DNA of 64,000 nucleotides. Origin: an uncultured Aquimarina sp. GTDB lineage: Bacteria > Bacteroidota > Bacteroidia > Flavobacteriales > Flavobacteriaceae. The position numbers and the translations under genes are program-made. The DNA is taken from NCBI GenBank assembly GCA_947500545.1, contig CANMSO010000001.1, positions 806,001 through 870,000 on the forward strand, read 5' to 3'. A model generated the notes under the pieces. That model was not told where the DNA came from and searched no databases. It was given only the letters and a program-made list of their open reading frames with translations. Positions 18,351 through 27,106 of this stretch are shown in pieces. The stretch's first letter is position 1; each line of letters begins with the position of its first letter.

Positions 18351-19915
18351 TTTCCCTTAGAGTTTATAGCTTCTACACTGGCCTGAGCGCATTTTTCTCC
18401 ATCAATTGCAGCAGAAATTATTCCTCCAGCATATCCTGCACCCTCACCACAAGGATATAATCCCTTAATTTGCACATGTTCTAATGTTTTCCAGTCTCTA
18501 GGAATACGCACTGGCGATGAAGTTCGTGATTCAGGAGCATGCACTACTGCTTCATTAGTTAGATATCCACGCATGCTTTTATCAAATGCTTTAAAGCCAG
18601 ATTGTAATGTGTTATGAATAAATTTGGGAAACACCATTCCCATATCTGCAGATGTCAAACCAGGTGTATATGATGTAACTGGAAGATCTTTAGATACTTT
18701 ACCCTCAACCATATCTAAAAGCCTTTGCGCTGGAACTTTTTGGGTTTCTCCACCTATTCGCCATGCCTGTTGTTCAATCTCCTTCTGAAAGTACATTCCT
18801 GATAAAGGACCGTACTTAGCAAATGCTTTAAAATCTTCTAGTTTTAATTCTACAACAATCCCACTATTAGATGTGGGTTGATCTCTTTTAGACGGTGACC
18901 AGCCATTGGTGACTACTTCTCCCGGACTGGTAGCGCATGGCGCAATAACCCCTCCCGGACACATACAAAATGAATACATCCCTCTTCCTGCAACTTGTTT
19001 TACAACACTATATGGTGAAGGAGGTAAATAAGGCCCTCTTGTTTCGCATTTATATTGGATTTTATCTATTAATCGTTGCGAATGTTCTACACGAACACCT
19101 AAGGCAAAAGGTTTTGCTTCAATCTCTATCTTTTTACGATATAATAACTCAAATATATCTCTGGCAGAATGGCCAGTTGCAAGGATAACTTTATTTGTTT
19201 CAATAGAACTTCCGTCTAATAGAACTACGGCATTAATCTCTGAGTTTTTAATTTCGAAATCAACAACACGGGTTTCAAAATGTATTTCTCCTCCACTTTC
19301 AATAATTTTTTCTCGTATATCCGCAATAATACCGGGTAGTTTATTTGTGCCAATATGTGGATGAGCATCAACCAGAATTTGATCTGTTGCTCCAAAACCT
19401 ACCAAAAGCTCGAGAATGCGATTAACGTCACCACGTTTTTTTGATCTAGTGTATAGTTTCCCATCACTATAGGTTCCTGCCCCTCCTTCTCCAAAACAAT
19501 AATTAGAATCCTCATTAACAATATGATCTCGATTGATAGCTTTAAGATCTCTACGTCTACTTCTTACATCCTTCCCTCTTTCTAGGACAATTGGCTTACA
19601 CCCCAGTTCTATACATCTTAAAGCGGCAAATAATCCTGCAGGACCTGCCCCAATAATTACAATTTCGGGGGCATTAGAAACTTGAGGATAATCAGGCAAT
19701 TCAATAGCATTATCCTGAAAGTCTTCTTGTACAAAAACCTTTACCCTCAGATTTACTTTAATTGCTCGCTGTCTTGCATCTATAGATCTTTTTAGAATCT
19801 GTACATGTCGTATTTCGTCTAATGGGATTTCATTTTTACGAGAAATATTACTTTTTAACAGATCTTCATTAGCTGCAATTTCTGGTGAAACCTGTATGGT
19901 AAATTCGTGTTTCAA
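18347..19915 (-). CDS. FAD-dependent oxidoreductase
   Basis: A 522-residue flavoprotein. Residues 1-85 form a small alpha/beta domain, then the dinucleotide-binding GxGxxG appears in IVIIGAGPAGLFAA. Further FAD-family blocks are LERGKDVRSRRRD, NYCFGEGGAGTYSDGKL and VILATGHSARDIF. The C-terminal LYPCGEGAGYAGGIISAA holds the second FAD-contacting Gly-rich loop. The family is widespread but uncharacterised, and the substrate is unknown. The start is a TTG at 19913-19915. An in-frame stop lies two codons upstream and no Met occurs before the GxGxxG motif, so a non-ATG start is forced. It shares the stop palindrome CTAG with the histidine kinase gene. Confidence 0.88.
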   Translation of the reverse strand: MKHEFTIQVSPEIAANEDLLKSNISRKNEIPLDEIRHVQILKRSIDARQRAIKVNLRVKVFVQEDFQDNAIELPDYPQVSNAPEIVIIGAGPAGLFAALRCIELGCKPIVLERGKDVRSRRRDLKAINRDHIVNEDSNYCFGEGGAGTYSDGKLYTRSKKRGDVNRILELLVGFGATDQILVDAHPHIGTNKLPGIIADIREKIIESGGEIHFETRVVDFEIKNSEINAVVLLDGSSIETNKVILATGHSARDIFELLYRKKIEIEAKPFALGVRVEHSQRLIDKIQYKCETRGPYLPPSPYSVVKQVAGRGMYSFCMCPGGVIAPCATSPGEVVTNGWSPSKRDQPTSNSGIVVELKLEDFKAFAKYGPLSGMYFQKEIEQQAWRIGGETQKVPAQRLLDMVEGKVSKDLPVTSYTPGLTSADMGMVFPKFIHNTLQSGFKAFDKSMRGYLTNEAVVHAPESRTSSPVRIPRDWKTLEHVQIKGLYPCGEGAGYAGGIISAAIDGEKCAQASVEAINSKGN

Positions 19916-20044
19916 GACTTATAAGCTTTTTTGACTTTGCGCGAAGATACAATATTGTTGTCTTTATAAGTTATTTGTAACTTACTAGTTCAAACCGCGA
20001 TCTATACAAAATACTAAAATTTGTAAAACTTAAAAACGATTATA

Positions 20045-20710
20045 TTGGAAATCAAAGAACTAAAACTATTCTCAAAATACATTGAGGAACAATATGCTTT
20101 TTATAACGATATTTTAGGATTTACCTGTAAAAAAACGTCGCAAGGCTTTACCGTTATAACTAAAGAGAATACTTTAGAATTTATTAAGTCCGAAAAAGAT
20201 TGCTATTACCACTTTGCTTTTCTTATCCCTACGGGATCTATTCATGCTGCAATTCAATATTTAGAAGAAAGGAATATCGATCTTTTACGATATAAAGGGG
20301 AAAAAATAATCCATTTTCAAACGGGTAAAGCCATTTATTTTTATGATAAAGATGGTAATATTGGGGAGTTCATAGAAAGACCTCTTCTAGATTACGCCCA
20401 TAGCAGTGCTTTTTCTATAAATCAAGTTATTAAACTAAATGAAATTGGATTACCACATAAAGATCCTTTATATGTTAGCGCTGTTCTAATTAACGAGTAT
20501 GGCATTACTCCTATTGATCAGAATAGTTTTAGGGAAAATTTCTGCTGGGTTGGGGATCATAATGGAGTGATTATAGTAGTTAAAGAAGGAAGAAATTGGT
20601 TACCAACCAACAAACCAGGAATCATTAATGACTTTGTTATTAATTATCAGGATAATGGAAAAACTCATCATCTATCCTTCGAAAATAATGCCATACGAAG
20701 AGTCAAATAA
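20045..20710 (+). CDS. VOC family protein (glyoxalase-like)
   Basis: A 221-residue protein with a vicinal oxygen chelate fold at about residues 1-112. The first half module contains KLFSKYIEEQYAFYNDILGF; the second ends in YFYDKDGNIGEFIE, where the final Glu is a typical metal ligand. Residues 113-221 form a further domain that I do not recognise. The protein contains no internal methionine and starts at TTG 20045-20047, so the start is a real non-ATG codon. It is divergent from the FAD oxidoreductase, which also starts with TTG, across 129 bp. Substrate unknown. Confidence 0.78.
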   Translation: MEIKELKLFSKYIEEQYAFYNDILGFTCKKTSQGFTVITKENTLEFIKSEKDCYYHFAFLIPTGSIHAAIQYLEERNIDLLRYKGEKIIHFQTGKAIYFYDKDGNIGEFIERPLLDYAHSSAFSINQVIKLNEIGLPHKDPLYVSAVLINEYGITPIDQNSFRENFCWVGDHNGVIIVVKEGRNWLPTNKPGIINDFVINYQDNGKTHHLSFENNAIRRVK

Positions 20711-20755
20711 TTGTAAAACTTTGCACGTTTGAGTGCCTGTTAAAGTAATTGTTCC

Positions 20756-20763
20756 TATATTTG
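20756..20763 (+). promoter_or_regulatory. Bacteroidota -7 box (TATATTTG)
   Basis: Exact TAnnTTTG match 27 bp before the barrel gene at 20791. A TTG at 20729-20731 is 24 bases upstream, at the edge of the permitted spacing. Confidence 0.45.
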
Positions 20764-20790
20764 ATTTAAACAAACCTTAAATTTACAATT

Positions 20791-21342
20791 ATGAAAAAGC
20801 TATTTTTATTAGCGATTGCAGTAATCGGTTTCTCGATTAATTCTCAAGCACAAGACATCAAATTTGGTGTAAAAGGTGGGGTAAACTTTGCAAATCTTAC
20901 TGATCTAAGTGGTGCAGATCTTGATTCAAGAACTGGCTTCCACCTAGGTGCTGTTCTTCAGCTTAGCCTTATGGAAACTTTTGCCATTCAGCCTGAACTT
21001 TTGTATTCGGCTCAAGGAGCTTCTATAGGTGATTTCGATATTGATTTAGATTATATTAATATCCCTATTTTGGCTAAACTTAAATTTGCAGGAATTGCAA
21101 GTGTTGAAGCTGGCCCTCAATTTGGATTTGTGATAAATGATGGTATTGAAGAATTTGCTCAATCTTTTGGAGGTGATGCTGAGGCTAAGAGTTTTGATCT
21201 TGGTCTTGCTGTAGGTGCTGGTGTAGAATTTGGTGGATTTTTTGGCCAAGTTCGTTATAACCTAGGGCTTACAGAAGTAGCTGACGATAGTGACGGAAAA
21301 AACTCTAATTTCCAGGTATCAGTTGGATACTATATTTTCTAG
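20791..21342 (+). CDS. PorT-family outer-membrane beta-barrel protein
   Basis: A 183-residue secreted protein. The signal peptide ends at NSQAQ near residue 20. The mature part begins with IKFGVKGGVNFAN, a hallmark of the Bacteroidota PorT-like outer-membrane barrel family, and continues with alternating strands such as FAIQPELLYSAQG and GGFFGQVRYNLGL. It ends in VSVGYYIF with a terminal aromatic residue. Eight strands would fit the length. No enzymatic motif is present. It lies between a VOC gene and a strong terminator, with its own -7 box, so it is probably a single-gene transcript. Confidence 0.85.
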   Translation: MKKLFLLAIAVIGFSINSQAQDIKFGVKGGVNFANLTDLSGADLDSRTGFHLGAVLQLSLMETFAIQPELLYSAQGASIGDFDIDLDYINIPILAKLKFAGIASVEAGPQFGFVINDGIEEFAQSFGGDAEAKSFDLGLAVGAGVEFGGFFGQVRYNLGLTEVADDSDGKNSNFQVSVGYYIF

Positions 21343-21364
21343 AAAGAAAACAAAGTAAATATAT

Positions 21365-21395
21365 AAAAAGGCAGAAGTAATACTTCTGCCTTTTT
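21365..21395 (+). terminator. Rho-independent terminator
   Basis: A 13-bp perfect stem (21365-21377 with 21383-21395) with loop TAATA, followed by further T residues. It ends the barrel-protein transcript. The A-run on the left side means it may also work on the minus strand for the convergent helicase gene. Confidence 0.88.
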
Positions 21396-21482
21396 TTGTG
21401 CTTATATCTTATATTTTGATACTCTTAATTATATACTTATTAAGTTTCTAATACCTCAAGAATTTGATTAAATATGGTTTTT

Positions 21483-22724
21483 TTACCTTCTTGATCTCCT
21501 GTTGTAGTTTCTATTCTTATTCTCATTCTTTGGCTTCGGTTTTCTGTGATGTGTGTTTTTTGTTTTAGAAGGGGATTCGCTACTAGAATTTAAAGAGGGT
21601 TCGAAACCTTCTACAACTTCGCTTGGTAGCTTTTCACCCAATAATTTTTCTATTCCTCTAATATAGCTCACTTCTTCATGGCTTACCAAGGATATCGCTT
21701 CTCCGCTAGCTCCTGCTCTACCCGTACGGCCAATTCTGTGTACATAATCTTCAGAAATATTAGGCAACTCAAAGTTTACAACATGTGGTAATAATGGAAT
21801 ATCTAATCCACGAGCTGCAATATCTGTTGCTACCAATACTCTAACCGTTCCCTTTTTGAATCCTCCAAGTGCTTTTGTTCTTGCGCCCTGACTTTTATTA
21901 CCATGGATTGCAGCGGCTGTAATTCCGCTTTTAACCATTTTTTCACTTAACCGATTGGCTCCATGTTTTGTTCTGGTAAAAACTAATACCTGCTTCCAAT
22001 CACCATCTGAAATAAGCTTAATTATTAACTCACTTTTTCTTTTTTGATCAACTTTATAAATCTTTTGATCTATCTTTTCTGCAGTTGTATTTTCTGGTGC
22101 CGCTTCTACCCACACAGGATGGTGTAAAATCCCATTCGCTAGTTTTTTAATCTCTTTAGAAAATGTAGCAGAAAACAGCAGGTTTTGTCTTTTTACAGGT
22201 AAAAGATTCAAAATCTTATTAATATCCCTTTGAAAACCCATATCTAGCATACGATCTGCTTCATCTAAAACCAAGATCTCAATATTAGCCAATGAGAGTG
22301 CTTTTTGACTATGCAGGTCTAGTAAACGTCCGGGAGTTGCTACTAATATATCTACGCCATTTCTCAATCCTCTGATCTGAGGTTTTGCATTCACTCCTCC
22401 AAATATGACCATTGATCTTAAGTCCAGAAACTCACTGTACGCTCTAACATTATCTTGTATTTGTGCAGCTAATTCTCTTGTTGGAGTTAATACCAAGGCT
22501 CGTACCGGTCTTTTTCTTAATCGTTGTCCTTGTGATAGTATTTGTAGTAATGGTAATGTAAATCCAGCAGTTTTTCCTGTTCCTGTTTGTGCAGAAGCTA
22601 AAACATCTTTCCTTTCTAAAATTGGTGGAATCGCTTTTTCCTGGATCGGTGAAGGGGTTGTATATCCCTTTTTATCAATGGCTCTTAACAGCGCATCTGA
22701 TAATCCTAATGTATTAAATGACAT
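21483..22724 (-). CDS. DEAD-box RNA helicase (RhlE-like)
   Basis: A 413-residue ATP-dependent RNA helicase. In order it shows the Q motif region with GYTTPSPIQ, motif [21 protein letters not shown] in [14 protein letters not shown] in LFSATF, then the second RecA domain with [13 protein letters not shown] and [10 protein letters not shown]. The last 35 residues are basic and low-complexity ([12 protein letters not shown]), a common RNA-binding tail of RhlE/CsdA-type helicases. A role in ribosome assembly or RNA decay at low temperature is known for relatives. It is divergent from the TraB gene across 297 bp, which leaves room for a long 5' untranslated region. Confidence 0.94.
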   Translation of the reverse strand: MSFNTLGLSDALLRAIDKKGYTTPSPIQEKAIPPILERKDVLASAQTGTGKTAGFTLPLLQILSQGQRLRKRPVRALVLTPTRELAAQIQDNVRAYSEFLDLRSMVIFGGVNAKPQIRGLRNGVDILVATPGRLLDLHSQKALSLANIEILVLDEADRMLDMGFQRDINKILNLLPVKRQNLLFSATFSKEIKKLANGILHHPVWVEAAPENTTAEKIDQKIYKVDQKRKSELIIKLISDGDWKQVLVFTRTKHGANRLSEKMVKSGITAAAIHGNKSQGARTKALGGFKKGTVRVLVATDIAARGLDIPLLPHVVNFELPNISEDYVHRIGRTGRAGASGEAISLVSHEEVSYIRGIEKLLGEKLPSEVVEGFEPSLNSSSESPSKTKNTHHRKPKPKNENKNRNYNRRSRR

Positions 22725-23021
22725 ATAAATTGTTTAAGAAATAACAATTAGTGGGAAATGCCATTTCTGAATATAACCGCAAATGTACAGCTAATTTTTA
22801 CGATACTGTTCATTTTCTTAATTGATAAGGATAAAAACGTGTTCAAAAAAAATTAATAATATCTTTATAAAACTAGAAGTGATTTCCACACAATACCTTA
22901 AAACACACAGACTCTCATCTTTAAAAGTGAATATTAACAATTTTATTTCAAAGAAATAATCCGTTTTTGTAACAAATCAATCATTCCTATACTTACTGAT
23001 CAAATCATAAAAGTAAAAATC
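22725..23021. promoter_or_regulatory. Divergent intergenic region, helicase / TraB
   Basis: This 297-bp AT-rich region separates two divergent genes and contains no convincing reading frame. It should carry promoters for both, and the helicase side could encode a cold-responsive leader, as in other DEAD-box genes. No exact TAnnTTTG box was pinned down on either strand, and no strong hairpin was seen. Confidence 0.35.
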
Positions 23022-23885
23022 ATGAAAACGATCAGTTATCTACTCATTTTGTTTATTACAACACTAATGACACAAACTACCAAATCCCAAGATTCTAAGT
23101 TGGAAAATTCTATGCTTTGGAAAATCGAACACAAAAACCATGAAAAACCATCCTATTTGATGGGAACAATACATGTAATGTGTAAAGAAGACTTTAAAAT
23201 AAAAGATAAAATTTCAAAAGCGTTGAGGACAACAGATCAATTGGTAATGGAAATAAATATCACAGATCCAGATGAGTTTAAATCCCTTCAAGAAGCAGCT
23301 ATTGGAAAACAAAAACTCAGTCAACAACTTACAGAGGTGCAACTTGCTAAATTATCTACCTTTTTAAAGGATAAAATGGGGATGACTCTGGCACAGGTAG
23401 ATAATTTTACATTAAGTACAATCTACTCTCTGTCCATTATGCAAAGCTTGCCTTGTACAGAAAAGAAAATGTATGAGTTTGAGTTATCTGCACTTGCCAA
23501 ACAACAAGGAAAACCTATACAGGGACTGGAAACCGTTAGTGAACAATCAGGATATGCAGAAAAAGCATACCCAACAGAATTTCTTTTACAACAATTGGGC
23601 TTGTCTGATGAATATAAAAAAATGTTCCCTCTATTGGTTACAGCTTATAACAAAGAGAATCTTGAAGAGTTATTTGCATATATAACTAATGAAAAGTATA
23701 TGGACGTTAACAATAAAGAGTGGTTATTAGACTATAGAAACAAAAATTGGGCAAAGAAAATACCCGCAATGCTTGAGGAAGAAAGTAATTTCTTTGCTGT
23801 AGGTGCTGCACACTTGGTAGGAGAAACCGGAATAATACAACTACTCAGAAAGAAAGGGTATATTATAACTCCTGTTTTTAACTAA
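23022..23885 (+). CDS. TraB/GumN family protein
   Basis: A 287-residue secreted protein with a signal peptide ending near TKSQ at residue 23. It belongs to the TraB/GumN family, whose core carries two short conserved Gly-His motifs, seen here as MGTIHVM near residue 47 and GAAHLVGETGI near residue 260. A central QGLETVSEQ matches the family Gly-x-Glu block. Relatives are thought to be metal-dependent proteases (TIKI-like), but activity here is inferred. It is followed 12 bp downstream by an ECF sigma factor and then a membrane protein, so the three may form an operon. Confidence 0.85.
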   Translation: MKTISYLLILFITTLMTQTTKSQDSKLENSMLWKIEHKNHEKPSYLMGTIHVMCKEDFKIKDKISKALRTTDQLVMEINITDPDEFKSLQEAAIGKQKLSQQLTEVQLAKLSTFLKDKMGMTLAQVDNFTLSTIYSLSIMQSLPCTEKKMYEFELSALAKQQGKPIQGLETVSEQSGYAEKAYPTEFLLQQLGLSDEYKKMFPLLVTAYNKENLEELFAYITNEKYMDVNNKEWLLDYRNKNWAKKIPAMLEEESNFFAVGAAHLVGETGIIQLLRKKGYIITPVFN

Positions 23886-23897
23886 AAGGGTATCATT

Positions 23898-24401
23898 TTG
23901 CAACTAACCGAAAAAGAGTTTCTGGAAAAAATCAATGCTCACAAGGGGATCATATATAAAGTAATACGTATATATTTTGAAAACCATGATGATCGTGAAG
24001 ATCTTTTTCAGGAGATTATTTTACAAACCTGGAAATCGTTGCCTTCATTTCAAGGAAAAAGTCAATTCTCTACTTGGTTGTATCGTATTGCACTTAATAC
24101 TGCTATTGTTTTCTTTAAAAAAGAGAAAAAAAGAAACGATAGTATTCGAAATGAGCAGTTACAACCAATATCAATACAGGATGATGCTAGTGAAAAAGAA
24201 ACACAATTGGTTCATTTTTACAAAGCGGTTTACCTATTGGACAAGATAGAAAAAGCAATTATCCTGCAATATATAGATGGGCTCTCTGGAGATGAAATTA
24301 GTAAAAATCTAGGATTGTCTCCCGTAAACACAAGGGTCAAACTTAATAGAACAAAAAAGAAATTACAAAACATTATAAAACAACAAGGTTATGAATTTTG
24401 A
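23898..24401 (+). CDS. ECF sigma-70 family factor
   Basis: A 167-residue sigma factor. Region 2 is at about residues 15-85, with DDREDLFQEIILQTW and FSTWLYRIALNTA. Region 4 is at about 108-160, with LQYIDGLSGDEISKNLGLSPVNTRVKLNR. The protein contains no internal methionine, so the TTG at 23898-23900 must be the start; an AGGG lies about eight bases before it. The downstream membrane protein begins inside its last codons (11-bp overlap), and that gene is a likely regulator of this sigma factor. It is 12 bp downstream of the TraB/GumN gene. Confidence 0.9.
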   Translation: MQLTEKEFLEKINAHKGIIYKVIRIYFENHDDREDLFQEIILQTWKSLPSFQGKSQFSTWLYRIALNTAIVFFKKEKKRNDSIRNEQLQPISIQDDASEKETQLVHFYKAVYLLDKIEKAIILQYIDGLSGDEISKNLGLSPVNTRVKLNRTKKKLQNIIKQQGYEF

Positions 24402-25011
24402 TAATATAAAATCAGCATTAGAAAATGAGGATCAGGCACCTCTCGTCCCTGAATCTTTGGCAACACTCAAAAAAAGTGAAATGCCAATACAGCAGATCAG
24501 AAAAACAATGAAAGGAGAAATCATTACACAGTTAATATGCATTATAATCTTTTTTGCAGCTCCCAGTTTCATGAAGTTACACCAATTTCCTAGAGCGGTT
24601 TATTATATTTTTATGTTTCTTACTGCTTTGATGACCATGGGTTATGTAACCAAAATGATATGGTTCTTGAGAAAAACAGGGAGTATTCAAGGTTCTACAA
24701 AAGAAACCTTACTACTATTTATTCATGATATACAGCTTACCTTAGAGGTTTATAAAACCGCTATCATTTCTGGTTCCATATTATTGCCAATATCGGTAAC
24801 AGCACTTTTATTGGGTTCTACTAATTTTAATGAAAACCTTTTTCAAAAATGGTTCTTATTAGACATAAGTGCTACCAGTATAATCTTGTTAATATTTGGT
24901 TATCTTATAGCTACATTCTTTATTTATATAATTACAGTAAAATGGGCAGATAGTTTATATGTAAGACACATAGATAAATTAAGAAACATACTCAACTCAT
25001 TAAATGAATGA
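24391..25011 (+). CDS. Four-helix membrane protein, probable sigma partner
   Basis: A 206-residue protein with a cytoplasmic N-terminal stretch of about 45 residues and four membrane helices at about 47-66, 70-90, 125-146 and 155-182. It overlaps the ECF sigma gene by 11 bp, so the two are translationally coupled. Membrane anti-sigma factors are usually placed like this, but the N-terminal segment shows no recognisable zinc-binding or anti-sigma domain. The assignment therefore rests on context alone. No other function can be read from the sequence. Confidence 0.72.
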   Translation: MNFDNIKSALENEDQAPLVPESLATLKKSEMPIQQIRKTMKGEIITQLICIIIFFAAPSFMKLHQFPRAVYYIFMFLTALMTMGYVTKMIWFLRKTGSIQGSTKETLLLFIHDIQLTLEVYKTAIISGSILLPISVTALLLGSTNFNENLFQKWFLLDISATSIILLIFGYLIATFFIYIITVKWADSLYVRHIDKLRNILNSLNE

Positions 25012-25155
25012 TTAATCTACATTAATTCTTTGCATAAAAGTAACCTAAGAACATTCTTCTACAGTTACTTTTTTGTGTTACACATATTCACCTATTACTA
25101 AAAATAGGCTCATAAAATTTTCCTTAACCCAAACGATCAATCCCAAATCTTATAG

Positions 25156-25163
25156 TATATTTG
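25156..25163 (+). promoter_or_regulatory. Bacteroidota -7 box (TATATTTG)
   Basis: Exact TAnnTTTG match ending 17 bp before the BatA-like start codon at 25181. It supports that ATG over the frame's earlier TTG at 25073. No TTG box at the normal distance was found. Confidence 0.45.
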
Positions 25164-25180
25164 ACAAACGTTACATAGGA

Positions 25181-27106
25181 ATGCAGTTTAAACACCCAGA
25201 ATTTCTTTATGCTCTTTTTGCGCTTCTTATTCCTATTTTAGTTCATTTGTTTCAACTACGGCGTTTCCAGAAAGTAGATTTCACCAATGTACAATTTCTA
25301 AAAGCTGTTACTATGCAAACTCGCAAAAGTTCGCAGCTTAAGAAATGGCTCACCTTACTTACCAGGTTATTAATTTTGGCTTCTATTATTTTGGCTTTTG
25401 TTCAGCCCTTTTTGGCTTCAGAAGATATCGTGGGTAAGAAAAGTGAAACTGTAATCTATTTAGATAATTCCTTTAGTATGCAGGCCAAAGGAGCAAAAGG
25501 TCCACTACTAAATCGTGCGGTACAAGAGATTCTAAGTGATTTACCTGAAGAAGAGATTATATCACTCTTTACCAATACAGAAACTTTTACCAATGTATCT
25601 AAAAAAGATATTCAAAACGATTTGCTTCAAATAGAGTTTAGTTCTAACCAACTCCCCTATCATGCGGCTTATCTAAAAACTAAACGACTGCTAAGTACGT
25701 CTCCTGAAACTATCAAAAGAGTAATTATGGTTTCTGATTTCCAGCAAAAAGAGGGTGCGTTTTCATTACCAACAGATTCGAGTACGGAAACCAGTTTGGT
25801 AAAGTTAATTCCTGTTACAAAGCAGAATATAGCTATCGATAGTTTATTTCTACAACGAAATACAAATAATGAATTAATGCTTACTGTTTCTTTAAGTAAT
25901 ATTGAAGCTAATGCTGAAAATACATCAGTTGCACTCTATAACGATGATAAATTAATAGCAAAAACGGCGATTTCGATACCAAAAAATGGCACTGCACAAA
26001 CCGAGTTTAGATTAGAAGAAAATGTAAAAATAACTGGTCGCGTATCTATAGAAGACCCATCAATAACATTTGACAACTCAAGATATTTCACGATTAATAC
26101 TCCACAGAAAATTAATGTTGTTGCGATAAACGGTATCAACGATAACTTTATAAAGAATATTTTCACATCAAATGAATTTACGCTTACCACTAGTTCTCTT
26201 GAAGAATTAAATTATAATGATATTAGTAATGCAAATCTTGTAATAATCAATGAAGTTAAACAAATTCCGATATCACTTACCAATGCCTTAAAACCATTTA
26301 CAGATCAAGGAGGTACCGTTTGTATTATCCCATCTGATAAAGGAGATTTAATTTCATATCAACAGTTTATAGCTGCGTTTTCTAGTCAAGGATTACAAGC
26401 ACAAAAAACACAAGAAAAGAAGATCACCAAAATAAATTTTTCTCATCCTCTGTACCAAGGAGTCTTTGATAAAAGGATTACGAATTTTCAATACCCTAAG
26501 GTTAATAGTTTTTATCAAACCAATGCAACCAATATAGTATTATCCCTAGAAGATAATAGTGCATTTCTTTACAAAACGAATAATGTATATGTATTTACGG
26601 CGGCTATAAACAGGGAAAACTCGAATTTCAAAAATTCACCGTTAATAGTTCCTACTTTATATAATATCGGAAAACAGAGTTTGCAACTTACCGATATATC
26701 ATATACGATTGGTAAAGCAAATTCATATGATGTACCTATATCATTGGGGCAAGACGGAATATTGTCCTTGGTTTCCGATCAAGAAAGTAGTATTCCGTTA
26801 CAACAGAGTTTTCCTTCCAAAGTACGAATCACCACTGATGAAATCCCTACAAAATCAGGAATTTATAGACTTCAGGATAAAAATAAAATCATACAATATG
26901 TAAGTTATAATTATGATAGCTCAGAAAGTGACTTACAATATTATAACCTTAGCTCAACGGCAGATTATGAAGTAAATAATTCTGTTTCTGAACTTTTTAA
27001 TCGAATAAAAGAAGAGACCAGTATCAATGAACTTTGGAAATGGTTTGTTATTTTTGCGCTGATATTCTTATTAATTGAAATATTACTTTTAAAATATCTA
27101 AAATGA
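25181..27106 (+). CDS. BatA-domain / von Willebrand-like membrane protein
   Basis: A 641-residue protein. The N-terminus FKHPEFLYALFALLIPILVH is the Bacteroidota double-transmembrane BatA domain, with a second helix at about 57-77. A vWA-like domain follows, with the MIDAS-type sequence LDNSFSM near residue 94. A long beta-rich region comes next, and a final membrane helix (WFVIFALIFLLIEILLL) lies near the C-terminus. It is anchored by both ends with the middle in the periplasm. Function is unknown. The frame extends upstream to a TTG, but the ATG at 25181 follows a promoter box and begins the domain. Its stop overlaps the start of the dihydroorotase-like gene (ATGA). Confidence 0.85.
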   Translation: MQFKHPEFLYALFALLIPILVHLFQLRRFQKVDFTNVQFLKAVTMQTRKSSQLKKWLTLLTRLLILASIILAFVQPFLASEDIVGKKSETVIYLDNSFSMQAKGAKGPLLNRAVQEILSDLPEEEIISLFTNTETFTNVSKKDIQNDLLQIEFSSNQLPYHAAYLKTKRLLSTSPETIKRVIMVSDFQQKEGAFSLPTDSSTETSLVKLIPVTKQNIAIDSLFLQRNTNNELMLTVSLSNIEANAENTSVALYNDDKLIAKTAISIPKNGTAQTEFRLEENVKITGRVSIEDPSITFDNSRYFTINTPQKINVVAINGINDNFIKNIFTSNEFTLTTSSLEELNYNDISNANLVIINEVKQIPISLTNALKPFTDQGGTVCIIPSDKGDLISYQQFIAAFSSQGLQAQKTQEKKITKINFSHPLYQGVFDKRITNFQYPKVNSFYQTNATNIVLSLEDNSAFLYKTNNVYVFTAAINRENSNFKNSPLIVPTLYNIGKQSLQLTDISYTIGKANSYDVPISLGQDGILSLVSDQESSIPLQQSFPSKVRITTDEIPTKSGIYRLQDKNKIIQYVSYNYDSSESDLQYYNLSSTADYEVNNSVSELFNRIKEETSINELWKWFVIFALIFLLIEILLLKYLK

